Assembly (NCBI GenBank): GCA_034231615.1
Contig: CM067298.1
Coordinates: 29,890,127 to 29,954,126, forward strand
Length of the DNA stretch: 64,000 nucleotides
Direction of reading: 5' to 3'
Source: Meghimatium bilineatum
Lineage: Eukaryota > Mollusca > Gastropoda > Stylommatophora > Philomycidae
Part shown: piece by piece, positions 34,994 to 46,454 of the stretch
Position numbering within the stretch: the stretch's first letter is position 1
Layout: the number at the start of each line of letters is the position of its first letter
Program-made: the position numbers and the translations under genes
The notes under the pieces: model-generated
Seen by the model: only the letters and a program-made list of their open reading frames with translations
Databases searched by the model: none
Told to the model about the DNA's origin: nothing

Positions 34994-37027
34994 ATGAGTT
35001 CGCCAAACCAGATTACACTAATTGCACAGGAAGTAGAGGATGCTTTCCAGGAAAAAAAGCAGACATCAGTGGTGTGGGTAGATATGGAAAAAGCCTTTGA
35101 TTGTGTATGGAAAGATGGACTCCTCCTTAAACTACAACAAAACAAAGTGACAGGGCGCATGTATTACTGGATAAAACACTACCTGCACAACCGAAAAGCA
35201 GCAGTGAAGCTTGAAATGAAGCATAGCAGAAAGAAACTCTTTAAGCATGGAGTACCACAGGGAGGTGTTCTATCCCCCACTCTGTTCCTTATATTTATGA
35301 ATGACATTGACCAAATTCTCTCGCGTAAAGTAAATGCTGCAATGTATGCAGACGATCTGGCGATATGGTGCAGTGAAGAGAGCGTAGGCACAACAAAAAT
35401 AAGGTTGCAAGAAACTATGGACAATTTGGCCAAGTGGACAGACCAATGGGCCATGTCTATCAATGCCCAAAAAACTACCTATACCATCTTCAGCATGTCC
35501 ACCAAACCACAGAAAATCCTACTAACCATAAATGGTCAAACATTGCCAAAAGATGAGACACCTACATACCTTGGAGTCACTTTTGATCCAAGACTTACAT
35601 GGAAACAGCACATAGACAAGTGCCAAACAAAAGGTACAATGAGGACAGCACTCCTTAAAAAATTGGCTGGAACAGATTGGGGTGCAAATGGAAAAATTCT
35701 AAGTAGAGCATATACAGGTTATGTAAGACCAGCTTTGGAATATGGAATGTCAGCATGGGGGACTGCAGCCAAGAGTAACACTCAAAAGATCTCAAAGATA
35801 CAAAACCGCAATCTCAGAATTATAACAGGAGGTATGAATACTACCCCAATCACAGAAATGGAAACATGCACAGGTTTGCCATCAATGGAAGAAAGAAGAA
35901 ATGAAAAAATCCTCACACAGTATGCAAAGTTCAAATGTTTGGAGAGTCATCAAATGAACCAAAGACTAAGCAGACCTACAAAAGAGCGACTCAAAAGAGG
36001 TAGCTTTCTACACTCCGCTAAACAGCTCCAGAAATCACTCACAGATACAGACCTACAAAACCTAAAACCACTAAACACCTTTAACACATACCCAACATGG
36101 GACAGGAAAAACTTCCCAAGAATTATGGACAATATACCAAGCATCATTTCGAAAACAGAAACTACTATACAAGTACTAAAGGAGACAACTAAGAATCACA
36201 TACAGAAAGCATACCCAAAGGATATATGGACACATGTATATACAGATGGATCAGCGAAAGAGGCAGTATTAGATGGAGGATCAGGAATATATATAGTAAC
36301 ACCAGATGGAAAAGAAATAGAGAAATCCATACCCACAGGCAAACATTCCACAAATTTTAAAGCAGAAATGGAAGCCATAATAGAGGCAGCCAAAATGCTC
36401 ATGAATTGCTTGCCGAGTCACAACAGACATGTAGTATTTCTAACGGATGCAAAATCAGTATTGCAGGCATTGAAAGATCCAAAGAACACGAGCATGAATG
36501 AACTTACGGCCTGCTTACTACACCTCAGCAGTACCACCAAAGAAACAGTACTGCAGTGGATCCCAGGTCACTGTGGCATACCTGGAAATGAAAAAGCTGA
36601 TCTCCTGGCAAGGAAAGGGGGATCACTGGAACAAATAGAAAATGATAATACGTACTATGAAAGTAAGACCATGTTAAAAGCAGAATATAAGAAAAAGTGG
36701 AAGCAAATGCACCCAACTGCAGAACCAAATGACCCCTACCACCAAATGTCACGCAAGGAACAAACCATCATTTTCAGACTACGAACTGGTCACAACAGAC
36801 TGAGAAGTCACATGTTTCGAAAGCTGAAGATTGGTGAGACAGACCTGTGCAACTGTGGACTGAGCCCAGAGACTGCAGAACACATTCTTCATGCCTGTCA
36901 ACTCTACCAAGTAGAGAGGGAGAAAATATGGCCTACTGAGACGGCACTGCTTCCAGACTTGAGGGGTTCCATGGATGACCTGAAGCGAATCACACAATTC
37001 ATTGAAGCTATTGGTGCTGTAACCTGA
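34994..37027 (+). pseudogene. LINE ORF2 fragment: reverse transcriptase, RNase H, zinc knuckle
   Basis: One unbroken frame of about 677 codons after the flank-derived ATG. Domain order: RT from QITLIAQEVEDAF, motif A VDMEKAFDCVW, motif B GVPQGGVLSPTLF, motif C AMYADDLAIW; thumb with TYLGVTFDPRLTW; RNase H with D in YTDGSA, E in NFKAEMEAI, D in FLTDAKS, and GHCGIPGNEKADLLAR; then C-x-C...H-x4-C (LCNCG...EHILHAC). RT plus RNase H suits the I/Jockey/R1 group. The endonuclease and the start of RT are missing through 5' truncation, so it is dead despite the clean frame. The frame upstream of 35008 is flanking sequence. Confidence 0.85.
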
Positions 37028-37060
37028 TATCTGACTGAAGAACGATGAAGAAGAAGAAGA
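35008..37060 (+). mobile_element. 5'-truncated RT/RNase H LINE, (GAA)n tail, 11-bp TSD
   Basis: Flanked by AGTTCGCCAAA at 34997-35007 and 37061-37071. Starts inside the RT domain and ends GATGAAGAAGAAGAAG. The left side has no LINE start, so target-primed reverse transcription stopped early, as is usual for non-LTR elements. Inserted in the opposite orientation into an older LINE. Its tail resembles the ends of the SINE-A and SINE-B families in this window. Confidence 0.85.
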
Positions 37061-37811
37061 AGTTCGCCAAAATTGGCATCCGCGTTTTCTATGCGTGCGT
37101 TTATTTCATTATCTAGAGAAGGGGTTGATGTAATTGTTGATCCTAGGTGTGAAAAAAAATGTCAGCTTATTTTATATGATTCCTGTTTGCTGTGACATTT
37201 GTTGATATTATAGCTCTTTGAAATATTACCACCGTTTTTGTGATGTTTGTTGTCATTGAGATGTTTGTTGTCATTTGCAATGTTGTCGATTTGGGACTGC
37301 AAAGTGGACTCGCTGTGTGTCACTAGTGCAGCATTATCAGTAAAGAGAAGTTCTCTGATGAGTATTTCTGATATTCTCGTCTCTGCTCTGAGACGCGATA
37401 AATCGAAGACGTATCTATCGTAGTGGGGATGAAAGCATCACCAGCTGAATCCTCAAGAGAATGTTTCAGAAGCGCTAAATATGGCACACTTGCTGTGTAG
37501 ATATGTTAAACTGTGACCGAGAAGAAGAGGAAGTCACTATGGATGACGGAGACCTGCAGGCTAGCGAACATTGTACTTTTGTCCTTGTCTGGCAGTCTCC
37601 TTGGTGGTGGGAAATGCTATGTTTGTCATCACTGTAGATTGACGTAAAGAGAGACATAAAAGATATACAAAGAGACTGATAAATCAACATCGAACTGAAA
37701 CTGCCGAACCCTATACTCTGATGGATTATTTTAAGACGGGGATAGGAGACTTATGAACTTTTCAAGAATGGGCTGGTGATAACCTGCAGTCATAACTCAT
37801 ATTGTTGAGTC

Positions 37812-38092
37812 CGCCCGTGTGTTGCCAAGGCCCGAGAGGGGAGCAAAGAATAGGAACGCTGTTTACCTTCCATGCATGTCGTAAGAGGCGACTAAGAAAT
37901 TATGGGATGGAATTGGCTGTCACATTCCATATAGGGTCAGTGACCCAAATCCATGCTGAAGTAGAATGTGTCAGGTGGAAAGGCGCAGATATCGCAGCAT
38001 TGCTGTAAACAATGACACATCTCATTCAGTTATCCGGGTTACATCCTGCTAATATACAGGAATTTGAGAACGAACGCAGAAGAATAAGAGGA
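37812..38092 (+). repeat. SINE-A copy
   Basis: 'cgtgtgttgccaaggcccg', 'gcatgtcgtaagaggcgact', 'ccatatagggtcagtgaccc', 'gagaacgaacgcagaag'. Keeps the least altered 'gtcgtaagaggcgactaa' core. Confidence 0.7.
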
Positions 38093-38216
38093 ATATTGTT
38101 CAGGCTATGACATTTCATGTACCTATCTTAATTGTCTATATGTTGTTTGGTGGTGGATTTTACAAATTAGTTAATATCCACAAAATTACGCACCATATAA
38201 TTAGTAGCAAAATTTG

Positions 38217-39044
38217 CAGGGCCGGCTTTAGGCCAATGCAACCTATGCGGCCGCAGTGGGCCCCGCACTTTCATAGGCCCCGCGCTAATTATATGTGTAA
38301 ATTATTAAATTAAACCATTATAACTTATAATCATGTATAGGTCAGCGTGTTTATCCTGTTTTTATGTTTTTTATGTTTTTAATCGATTACGTCGTTGTTT
38401 CAAGTTATTACGACAAGTAAATAAAATTGAAACAATTTGTAGCTACTCGGGTGCTTTATCTCTAAAATCGTCATTTAGGGGAATTTGGGGTAAGATGAAA
38501 CAGACACTGTTCTTAATCTTATGATGGCTCAGATATATGTGGGCGAGAATTCGCAGATGAAATGGGATCTTTAAGGCATATTCTACCAAATACCGCCAAA
38601 ACCCCGGTATAAATTTTGGTTTATCTGTCCACTAATGAAAGATACACTGCTTTCCCAAACTACTTTGTTGCACTCAGAATATTTTTAACAATACCCGTAA
38701 CTGTGGCATCTGGTGAAAGAAGCTTCTCGCACCTGAAACTAATCAAGAATTATTTAAGTCAACAATTCACGAAGATAGATTGAACAATTTCGCAATTCTT
38801 GCTATTGAATGTGATCTATGTAGGAAACAGAATTTTGATGATATACTGTATGACTTCGCTGCAGGCAAGGCTCGTCAAGTAAAGTTAATTTGATCGTGAT
38901 TAGTAAAGAATGAATAAAATGCTAAGACGAATTTATTTTCTAATACAAAATCTTAATTTTCACTTATTATCCGTATCCCTACCCAGATTGGGCCCCGCGC
39001 AATCCGTTTCGCATAGGGCCCCGCATATGTTAGGGCCGGCCCTG
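38217..39044 (+). mobile_element. hAT deletion derivative (828 bp)
   Basis: Ends CAGGGCCGGC... and ...GCCGGCCCTG are inverted repeats. Flanked by aaaatttg (38209-38216) and caaatttg (39045-39052), a 7/8 match to an 8-bp hAT duplication. Inside, 38700-38830 translates as ASGERSFSHLKLIKN and then, after a frame change, EDRLNNFAILAIECDL. This is the hAT C-terminal dimerisation region. The rest of the transposase is gone. Confidence 0.75.
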
Positions 39045-39894
39045 CAAATTTGAACGTCACAGGCTCTGGATTCTTACATCAAGAAAACTTTGCGTGATAT
39101 TTAATTGCCCAATCATAACCGCATCAGAGGCCTCAATATTATTCTAACAGAGCCACGTGCCTTGTCGCAGATTCATCCTCGTGATGACATTGTCGAGTCC
39201 TAAAAACCTCTGATAAATGTAGTGCTGTAGATGTGTGACACAAAGATCTGTTTTTACAGGAGGATCATAATCCATTGTTACGTGCAATGTAACTATAGCG
39301 TACGTATACACAAGTATTGTCTTGGAGATGTGTTTTAATATAAGGACAAATGAAAAAACAGTGGTTCTGTATAATTCCTCAATTACAAAATATGTTCTTC
39401 AACGTACAGAGGAGGATGAAAAAAACGAGCTGGTCAGAAGAAGGCATGTCTGGATAGTATCAAGGACTGGAAAGGGTGTGAAGTTTCAAAACGCATCATG
39501 ATTGTAGAGAATAGAGATGCATGGAGATCTTTCTGCACCAAATGTCTTAATGTGACACTCAATCCTGATGGATTATACAAACATACTGATACTCAGTTTT
39601 CTTCTTTACACTTCTTGTCATCCACCTGCTTGTTGCAGTTGCAACTCTTTGCCATCCTCCCAACTTCTTCGCCGTCGTCGCTTACTTAGTGATGCCACTT
39701 TCTGGAATAATCCTACGAGATGGATGATTTCTTTAGTAGACGCTTAAACTGACAATATCCTTTCATTGGTGTGATTTCGTGTCCGTAAATTATATTCCCA
39801 TACAAATTATGACAACGGATAAAGTGAAAGTACAACCAAAGATAATAATTGACAGTTTTGAAGTAGAGAATGCATTTCCAGTAATATGCAAGTT

Positions 39895-40080
39895 TCAATG
39901 TCGCCATTGCAATTCTTCTCTTTTTTTCGAAAGCGCAGTCTCTCCTGAGCTATTTATGTTTATGCCCAAATACTGGAAATGTGTTACTTTCTCTAGTTCA
40001 AAATTGTCAATTATTATCTTTGGTTGTACTTTCACTTTATCCGTTGTCATAATTTTTATGGCAATGTAATTTACGGACAT
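39895..40080 (-). pseudogene. RTE-2 RT-thumb fragment in palindrome
   Basis: Encodes KIMTTDKVKVQPKIIIDNFE then THFQYLGININSSGE. Y-L-G-x-x-I/N is the standard post-RT landmark of RTE LINEs. Too short to be a gene. Confidence 0.6.
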
Positions 40081-40201
40081 GAAACCCTACCAATGAAATG
40101 ATATTGTCGGGGCATTGCCAGGGTTTGAGGGTCTACGAAAGAAATCAATCATCTCGTAGGATTTCGCCAGAAAGTAGCATCACTACATAAGCGACGAAGG
40201 C

Positions 40202-40436
40202 GAAGAAGTTGAGAGAATGGCAAAGAGTTGCGACAAGCAGGCGGATGAGAAGAAGTTGAGAGAATGGCAAAGAGTTGCGACAAGCAGGCGGATGAGAAGA
40301 AGTTGAGAGAATGGCAAAGAGTTGCGACAAGCAGGCGGATGAGAAGAAGTTGAGAGAATGGCAAAGAGTTGCGACAAGCAGGTGGATGAGAAGAAGTTGA
40401 GAGAATGGCAAAGAGTTGCGACAAGCAGGTGGATGA
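40202..40436. repeat. Tandem array, 47-bp unit, five copies
   Basis: Unit starts gaagaagttgagagaatggc, continues aaagagttgcgacaagcagg and ends [ct]ggatga. Starts at 40202, 40249, 40296, 40343 and 40390. The last two units share C-to-T at one site. Because 47 is not a multiple of 3, all minus frames show a rotating peptide repeat, which is an artefact and not a protein. Confidence 0.9.
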
Positions 40437-40469
40437 GAAGAAGTGTAAAGCAGAAAACTATGTGCATCA

Positions 40470-41200
40470 GTACGTTTGTTTTCCAGTATTTGGGCACAAA
40501 CATAAATAGCTCAGGAGACTGCGCTTTCAAAACTAAGAGAAGACTTGCAATGGCAATATCTTCTTCTTCTTCTGCGTTCATCCTCAAACTCATGCAGATT
40601 ATCAGGATGTAGTCCGGAGAACGGAATGCGTTGTGTCATGGTGTATAGCATTGCTGCGATATCTGCGCCATTCGGCCTGACACATCCGACTTCAGCATGG
40701 CTTTGGGTCACTGACCCTATATGGGATGGGACAGCCAACTCCATCCCGTAACCTCATTAGTCGCCTTTTACGACAAGCATGGAAGGTAAATAATATTGCT
40801 ATTCTTTGCTCCTCTCTCGTGCCTGGCAACACACGGGTACAAACTATGTATGATCATAACATGCGTATTTCCAGTGGCAATATACGGTTGTGAGGCATGG
40901 GCATTAAATGAAACAATAATAAAGAGAATCGCTGATTTTGAAATGAGATGATACAGAAGCATTTTACGTATACCATGGTCAGCTAAAAAAGCAGATCAAG
41001 AAGTGTTAAGATCAGTAAACGTCGAAGAGGACTACCTTCTTAATATCCTAACAAGAAAGCTGTGTGTTTTGTCATATAAAGATTCATAACAGCATGAAAA
41101 GATTACTAGCTGAGGGCAGAGTTAACGATAACAGGGGAAGATGGCGCAGATGACGACGATGGTGCAGTGATATATCAAATTGCTTAAACATGTCTCTAGC
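40470..41200 (+). mobile_element. RTE-2 LINE fragment, split by a SINE-A
   Basis: FQYLGTNINSSGDCAFKTKR at 40480-40550, then after the SINE FPVAIYGCEAWALNETIIKR, ILRIPWSAKKADQEVLRSVN near 40870-41020. Parallel copy at 50060-50600 has no SINE. Tail ends about 41290, where Penelope-type sequence begins. Confidence 0.65.
40557..40846 (-). repeat. SINE-A copy inside RTE-2
   Basis: (TTC)n, 'tgcgttcatcctcaaactca', 'aggatgtagtccggagaacg', 'cctatatgggatgggacagc', 'cctcattagtcgccttttac', ending 'ggcaacacacggg'. Confidence 0.75.
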
Positions 41201-42399
41201 TGCGACCGGTCAACTCGCCCAGAATCGAGGATTCTTCAGAGAATCCATAAGGAATACCACGTTCTGAAAAGAATATGTCACATGATGACGAAATTATCTT
41301 TCCAAGATACATTGACTAATATTCAGAGTTCTTCCTCTTCTGACAGAGTTAAACTTGATGTCACTTGTCATCCCCATAGCCCCACTGTCCGTAGAATCTT
41401 GTTCAAATATTATTCCATTCTACAGTCGTATCCTCAATCTCGTGCCATTTTCCACGACTTTCCTCTTGTTGCTAATATGTGTGATAAAAATCTTAGCGAC
41501 ATCTTGGTCCACAGTCACCCCAGGGCTAATGTTCCAGACAGTTATTGCATGGTTCGTTGCAGACACCAGCTTTGTTACATGGACATATATCTCTATGTAG
41601 TGCAGATCATCTCCGTGTCACTTCTTAAGGCCACTTACCCTATCAACTATTACTTTACATATGAATCGTATAACGCCATTTACGTATTCATTTGTAAATG
41701 TTGCGACAAGAAATATGTAGGTGAAACAGGCAACAAACTGGGTGTCTGTTTCTGCCGACATCTTCATGCCGTTAATCACAGAACACATAGGCCTACTCCT
41801 GTCACTTTACATTTTAATGGCATTGATCATCGTGGTGCCCATGATATCCAGGTCACTGCCGTAAGATCTTGCACCACCGACGATAGAGCTAGATACGCCC
41901 TTGAAAATCGCTATACATGGGAAGAACTTGCACAAAATAGATCTATATGGCGTTCTAAAATAAAAAAGACCGCATTATCTTGTGAAAAGAATAGAAATGT
42001 AGCAGCTCAACGGCGGAGAGCAGCTAGAAAGTCACCAAGCTAGATAGACCAAGATCCGTCTACAGTGGTCATTCCATGTCCGAACTGTCCAAGGACATTT
42101 ACAGCTCGAATAGGCAATGCCGTCTTAACCCATAGGCCCATTGGGCATTTGCCCGGGGGCCCACGAGCATAGGGGGCCCCATGCGAATATTTTGTAGGGT
42201 TATGGAAAACCCGTATAAAATTTAGTATTATTTTATAAAATTCTCATAATTTTGTGTTTATATGCGAACGGGCCCTTTAAGTTTATCAATCACTTCCAAC
42301 CTTGAACCTGAACCAATGTTCAGGAATGTCATTTACCACATTCTGTAGATTGAGGTTCAATCCCTATAATTATTTTCCCTTCAAAGAAAAGCTTTATCG

Positions 42400-42710
42400 C
42401 AAGTTAAGGAAATTTTGGGCCCGGAATAGCAATGCCTGTGGCTGACGGGTAAATAAAACCTGTTTTTCCTGTAAAGATACCATCTGCACAGCATTTATAC
42501 TTCTGGAATCTCATTTGGGTGTTTTCATTGTGAGTTGCTGATCCTAATTCCCAAAGTCTGGACATTGGTAATTTAAACCAGCCACTGAGTAATAAATATG
42601 TCAGGTCTGAAACGCCTCCTATAGAGAACTGTGGGAACAAGAAAATAATTGTCCTCATTCCAAAAATAATTATTTTCTCCCAACTGAAGAGTCCCTTTAT
42701 GGATTAAACT
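42400..42710 (-). other. Segment related to the left flank of RAG-like copy 1
   Basis: 'gtgagttgctgatc', 'ggtaatttaaaccagccact' and 'ataattattttctccca' recur in the same order, reversed, at 50900-51080. An 84-codon frame is present on the minus strand but I do not assign it. Confidence 0.35.
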
Positions 42711-42837
42711 GATCCACCTAGAAAGACGTCTCATTCAAACAAAACTTGCGTCCACGTACGTCGACTATGTGAGTAAATGCGATTTTCTATATTATATATG
42801 TGTGTCTACTAAAAAATGTGACCCAGTACTCTTTTAT

Positions 42838-44340
42838 TTATCATCATCAAGTGCCGTCTCCGCAACGTAGGTTGGCTGCAACAGATCTCCAACATCCCGT
42901 CACTTGTTTCGGTGGTACACTCTGCTAGACTGTAACCTGTCCTTCTTTCGATGTTACTCTCCTACTTGTATCTCTGTCTACCTCTTGCTCGCTTCCCTTT
43001 TACTTGACCCTCAAGTAAGATCTTCAATAAAGTGTCATGTCTTTTAATGTATCCAAAATATTGTATTTGTCTGATCTTTATTTCTCTTAGTAATCCTTTC
43101 TTCATATTAAGTGTTTTTAGCACCTCTTTATTTGTTTTCTTCTCTTTCCATGATGTTCTCCTTATTCTCCTATATACTCACATCTTAATTCTGCCTTATA
43201 ATTGTTTATTTACTGTCCATGTTTCTGATCTATACATTAATATAGAATAGATGTAGCATTTTATAATTCCCATTTTTAACTTGTTTGTAATTTGTTTAGA
43301 TGTTACTTTTTTCCTCATGTCATTGAAGGTCCTTTTGACCATTCCTATTCTCCTTTTAACTTCTGTTTCACATCTGCCATCATTTGTGACTATGTGTCCA
43401 AGATATTGATAATGTTTCACGTGTTGTAGTTTCTCTCCATGTATGTTTATGTTTAGCTCTTGTTCTTTTGTGTCCTTGCTGATTATCATGGTTTTTGTTT
43501 TTTGGATATTTATATCAAGTTCATATTGATTACTTGATTTATTGACTTGATTTATTATTCTTTGTAGTTCATGTTCACTTTCTGCTAAAAGAACAGTGAC
43601 ATCTGCATATCTCAGGTTGTTTATTATTTTCCCATTGATCTTGAGTCCTGGTATTTCTTCTATATTTTTTAAGATATTCTCTGTGTAGATATTAAATAGG
43701 CTTGGTGATAAAATGCATCTTTGTCTTACCCCTCTTCTTATTTCTATGTATGGTAAGTGGCTGTTTTCACACCTTATTGGTGCAGTCTGTTCCCAGTATA
43801 TATTTCTAATTAGTCTGATGTCTTTTCCATCTATGCGTATTTCTTGAAGACATTTTAATAATTTTTCATGGACTCTGTCAAAGGTCTGGTTGTAGTCTAT
43901 GAAGCAAATGTAGACTGTAGATGCTTTTTTTGGACTTCTATATATTTATCTATCGCTAGTCGGTACTAAGTATAGCTTCTCTGATTCCTTTGTTTTTCCT
44001 AAAACCGAATTATTCTTCACCGACCTCCATGTCTATCTTGTTTTTAATCATTTCATGTATTATCTTGAGCAGTATTTTAGTTAAATGATACATTGGACGT
44101 ATTGTTCTATATTCAGTACAGTTGACAGCTTTAGGCTTCTTAGGTAAAGGTATGAATATTGATGATGCTAGGTCTTTAGGTATATGGCCTGTTTCATATA
44201 TGTCATTGCAAAGTCTGTGATAATATCCACACCAAATTCATTTATATTTTTTTAATTATGTCTGCTGTTACGTTGTTGGAACATGCAGCCTTTCCGCATT
44301 TTAATGATTGTATTGTATTTTCATGGACACTAACAAATTA
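42838..44340 (-). mobile_element. RTE-1 LINE inside hAT
   Basis: The 3' end is at the left ('tcatcatcaagtgccgtctc'). Minus frames include YQYLGHIVTNDGRCETEVKR and SILMYRSETWTVNKQL. RT motif phrases near 43890-43600 match the 63.5-64.0 kb copy. 5'-truncated and broken by stops. Its TA at 43565-43566 is the empty equivalent of the mariner site at 62.2 kb. Confidence 0.75.
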
Positions 44341-44699
44341 AAAGAGAGAAAGCTTGCTACTTAGCCTATAGATTGAGATGCACAAGAAAAGCTGGAAACC
44401 GAACAAGAAGAGACCATGCGAGGAAAGAAATTACAAATACTGTTACCCAAGACTTAGCCAAAATGCAGAATGGTGGCAGCTGGAGGACCTTTTTAAAAAA
44501 TGCTCCTCCTTGTTGGTCATGACCCTCGATATTCTTTATGGTTTTTATTGTCAAACGCCTTATTGAAACATGCTGGAGTGCAAGGTACGAAGCCATAGCG
44601 ATCATGAAAATCTTCCAGAGGTTTGCCATTTCGTGGCGAAAATCAGATAATTGGATCAGCAAATAATGGTAACTATTTAGGTATACTATAGCTACTGAG

Positions 44700-46146
44700 T
44701 GAATTTGATCCTTTCCTGGAGGAACATCTCAAAATATATGAAAATCCTGGAAGAGGAAATACGTCATATTTATCTGCCAATATTTGTGAGGAATTTATTG
44801 ATTTAATGGGACAACAGGTTCTTGGTACTATTCTTGAAGAAGTAAAAGAGTCAAAGTATTATTCAATGAGTGTATATCAAACTGCCGTGGCCAATCATAC
44901 GATAATGCGTCAAATATGTCTGGACGATACACTGGATTGCAGGCACGTATTCATGAACTGAATGAGTTTGCCATCTATGTCCCCTGTGCAGGACACAGCC
45001 TGAATTTGGTGGGAGTAAAATCTGCAGAGTGTTATCTACAGTCTATAAAATTCTTTGACTTTGTTCAGCATCTGTATACATTTTTTGCTGGTTCTACTCA
45101 TCGCTGGAATGTATTGACATCATATTTAGAAAAAGATGTTGTGGTCAAGCGTCTGTCTGACACGTTGGTCAGCACATTTTGATGCTGTTCATGCTTTGTG
45201 TAGGGGTTTCGATAAAATAAAACATGCACTGGATTCTATATCAGGTGACAATGAACAGCAAGTGACAACAAGGCGAGAGGCAGACGGTTTGAGCAAAAAA
45301 ATGGACCACCTTGAAACAATATTTCTTACAATTCTTTGGAAGGGCATTCTAGAAAGGATGAATACAACAAGCAAAGTTTTACAATCAAAGGATGTGAACA
45401 TCTTAGTTGCCACAAATCTTCTTGTGTCGCTGAAAAGCTATCTTCAGGAAACTAGAGACAAATTCACTGAATATGAATTCAAAGCCAGAAGTATGTGTCC
45501 AGATGCCGATTACAGTGATGGAAAAAAAACGGGAACGAACCCGAAGTGTGCGTTTTAGTAGATATGATAGGCCAGGAGAAGAGTTACTTCTAAATAAGTC
45601 CGAAAAGTTCAAGGTAGAAACTTTTCTCCCTATTCTAGACACTTTAATCATTGAACTAACAAGACGTGCAGAGGCGAATTCACAAATTGGAAATCTGTTT
45701 TCTTTCTTGGGTGAATTAAAAACCATTACTTCTGATGCACTAAAGAAAAAATGCGAACATCTTGCCAATACGTACCACAAGGACTTGAGTTATGACGACC
45801 TTTTAAATGAATGTGAGCATCTCAAGCATTACATGGTTTTGATGAAAATTGCGAGACTCTACCTGCACTGTACAGAAAAATAATTTCCGACAATTTAAAA
45901 TCTGTTTTTCCGAACATTGAAATTGCACTCAGAGTGTTCATGTGCATGATGGTGAGCAACTGTACAGGAGAACGTTCTTTTTCAAGACTTAAACTTATAA
46001 AAAATCAGCTTCGTAGTACAATGGGACAGCATCGTTTGAACTGGCTATCACTCATGAGCATAGAAAATGACATCCTGAAGACCATTGACTTCAAGCCGAT
46101 AATAAAACAATTTTCTGAAAAGAAATGTCGCAAACGCTTGTTATAA
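44700..46146 (+). pseudogene. hAT transposase, ZMYM1-like, frameshifted and internally deleted
   Basis: DDE transposase of the hAT superfamily; ZMYM1 is a vertebrate protein with the same core. Pieces in order: EFDPFLEEHLKIYENPGRGN and SYLSANICEEFIDLMGQQVL (44700-44850), a deletion, CRGQSYDNASNMSGRYTGLQ with ARIHE, CAGHSLNLVG, FFAGSTHRWNVL (44890-45120), W-S-x-H-F-D-A-V (45150), PLLEELLL-type linker (45473-45883), and the dimerisation end NCTGERSFSRLKLIKNQLRS at 45960 to a stop at 46146. At least three frame changes are needed. The region holding the first catalytic Asp appears to be lost. Confidence 0.75.
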
Positions 46147-46395
46147 TAAAGTACCGTACTGAAATTTGTCTAATTTAAGAATTTTTTTTTCTATTACGAA
46201 TTTTAATACCTTTGTTTGACCTTGTGTAATAGATGTTATATGTTATGGCGCTTATTATTTAAAAAACATATGTAAATATCTGTTTTTGTGTGTAAATTTT
46301 TTTGTTTTTGCAAATATCATATGTAATACTATAAAACATGTAAATAAAATCTCTTTTCTCTGTTTTTCATGTTTAATGTTGATTATAGTTGCAGC

Positions 46396-46420
46396 TGTCT
46401 ATCTATCTATCTATCTATAC
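46396..46420. repeat. (ATCT)n microsatellite
   Basis: About five ctat/atct units, at the 3' edge of the hAT body. Confidence 0.7.
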
Positions 46421-46454
46421 GCTGTGTCCCTTGTTTGCCTTGCAGCGTCAGGGG

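Larger units (their letters stand above)
34830..37480 (-). mobile_element. Older LINE, split by a younger LINE
   Basis: Minus strand at 37420-37200 reads ELLFTDNAALVTHSESTLQS (RT motif C, Y/F-x-D-D changed to FTDN), 37150-37075 reads DNEINARIENADANFGEL, and 34930-34830 continues LYYGSETWKPYTKHEIRQ. The coding order is collinear only if 35008-37060 is removed. Confidence 0.6.
39600..40452. repeat. Large imperfect palindrome of an RTE fragment
   Basis: Left arm 39600-39895 and right arm 39896-40452 are reverse complements. Both contain 'gtccgtaaatta', 'attatgacaacggataaagt' and 'gaaagtacaaccaaagataa', and both arms read MSVNYI then IMTTDKVKVQPKIIID on their own strand. The minus copy runs on into FQYLGININSSGE, the RT thumb of the RTE-2 family. 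The right arm is longer because of the 47-bp tandem expansion. Confidence 0.7.

Noticed and set aside
34934..35007. N-terminal extension of the LINE protein (FVCNFVLNFSG...)
   Set aside because: This is flanking DNA upstream of the 11-bp target duplication, open by chance.
40202..40436. CRISPR-like regular array
   Set aside because: Units are contiguous with no spacers, and the DNA is animal nuclear.
40145..40593. Several overlapping minus-strand frames with repeated Leu/Ser peptides
   Set aside because: Produced by the 47-bp tandem array rotating through the three frames. No protein family.
44366..44662. Open frames at the junction of RTE-1 and hAT
   Set aside because: They cross the junction or match no part of either element with confidence.
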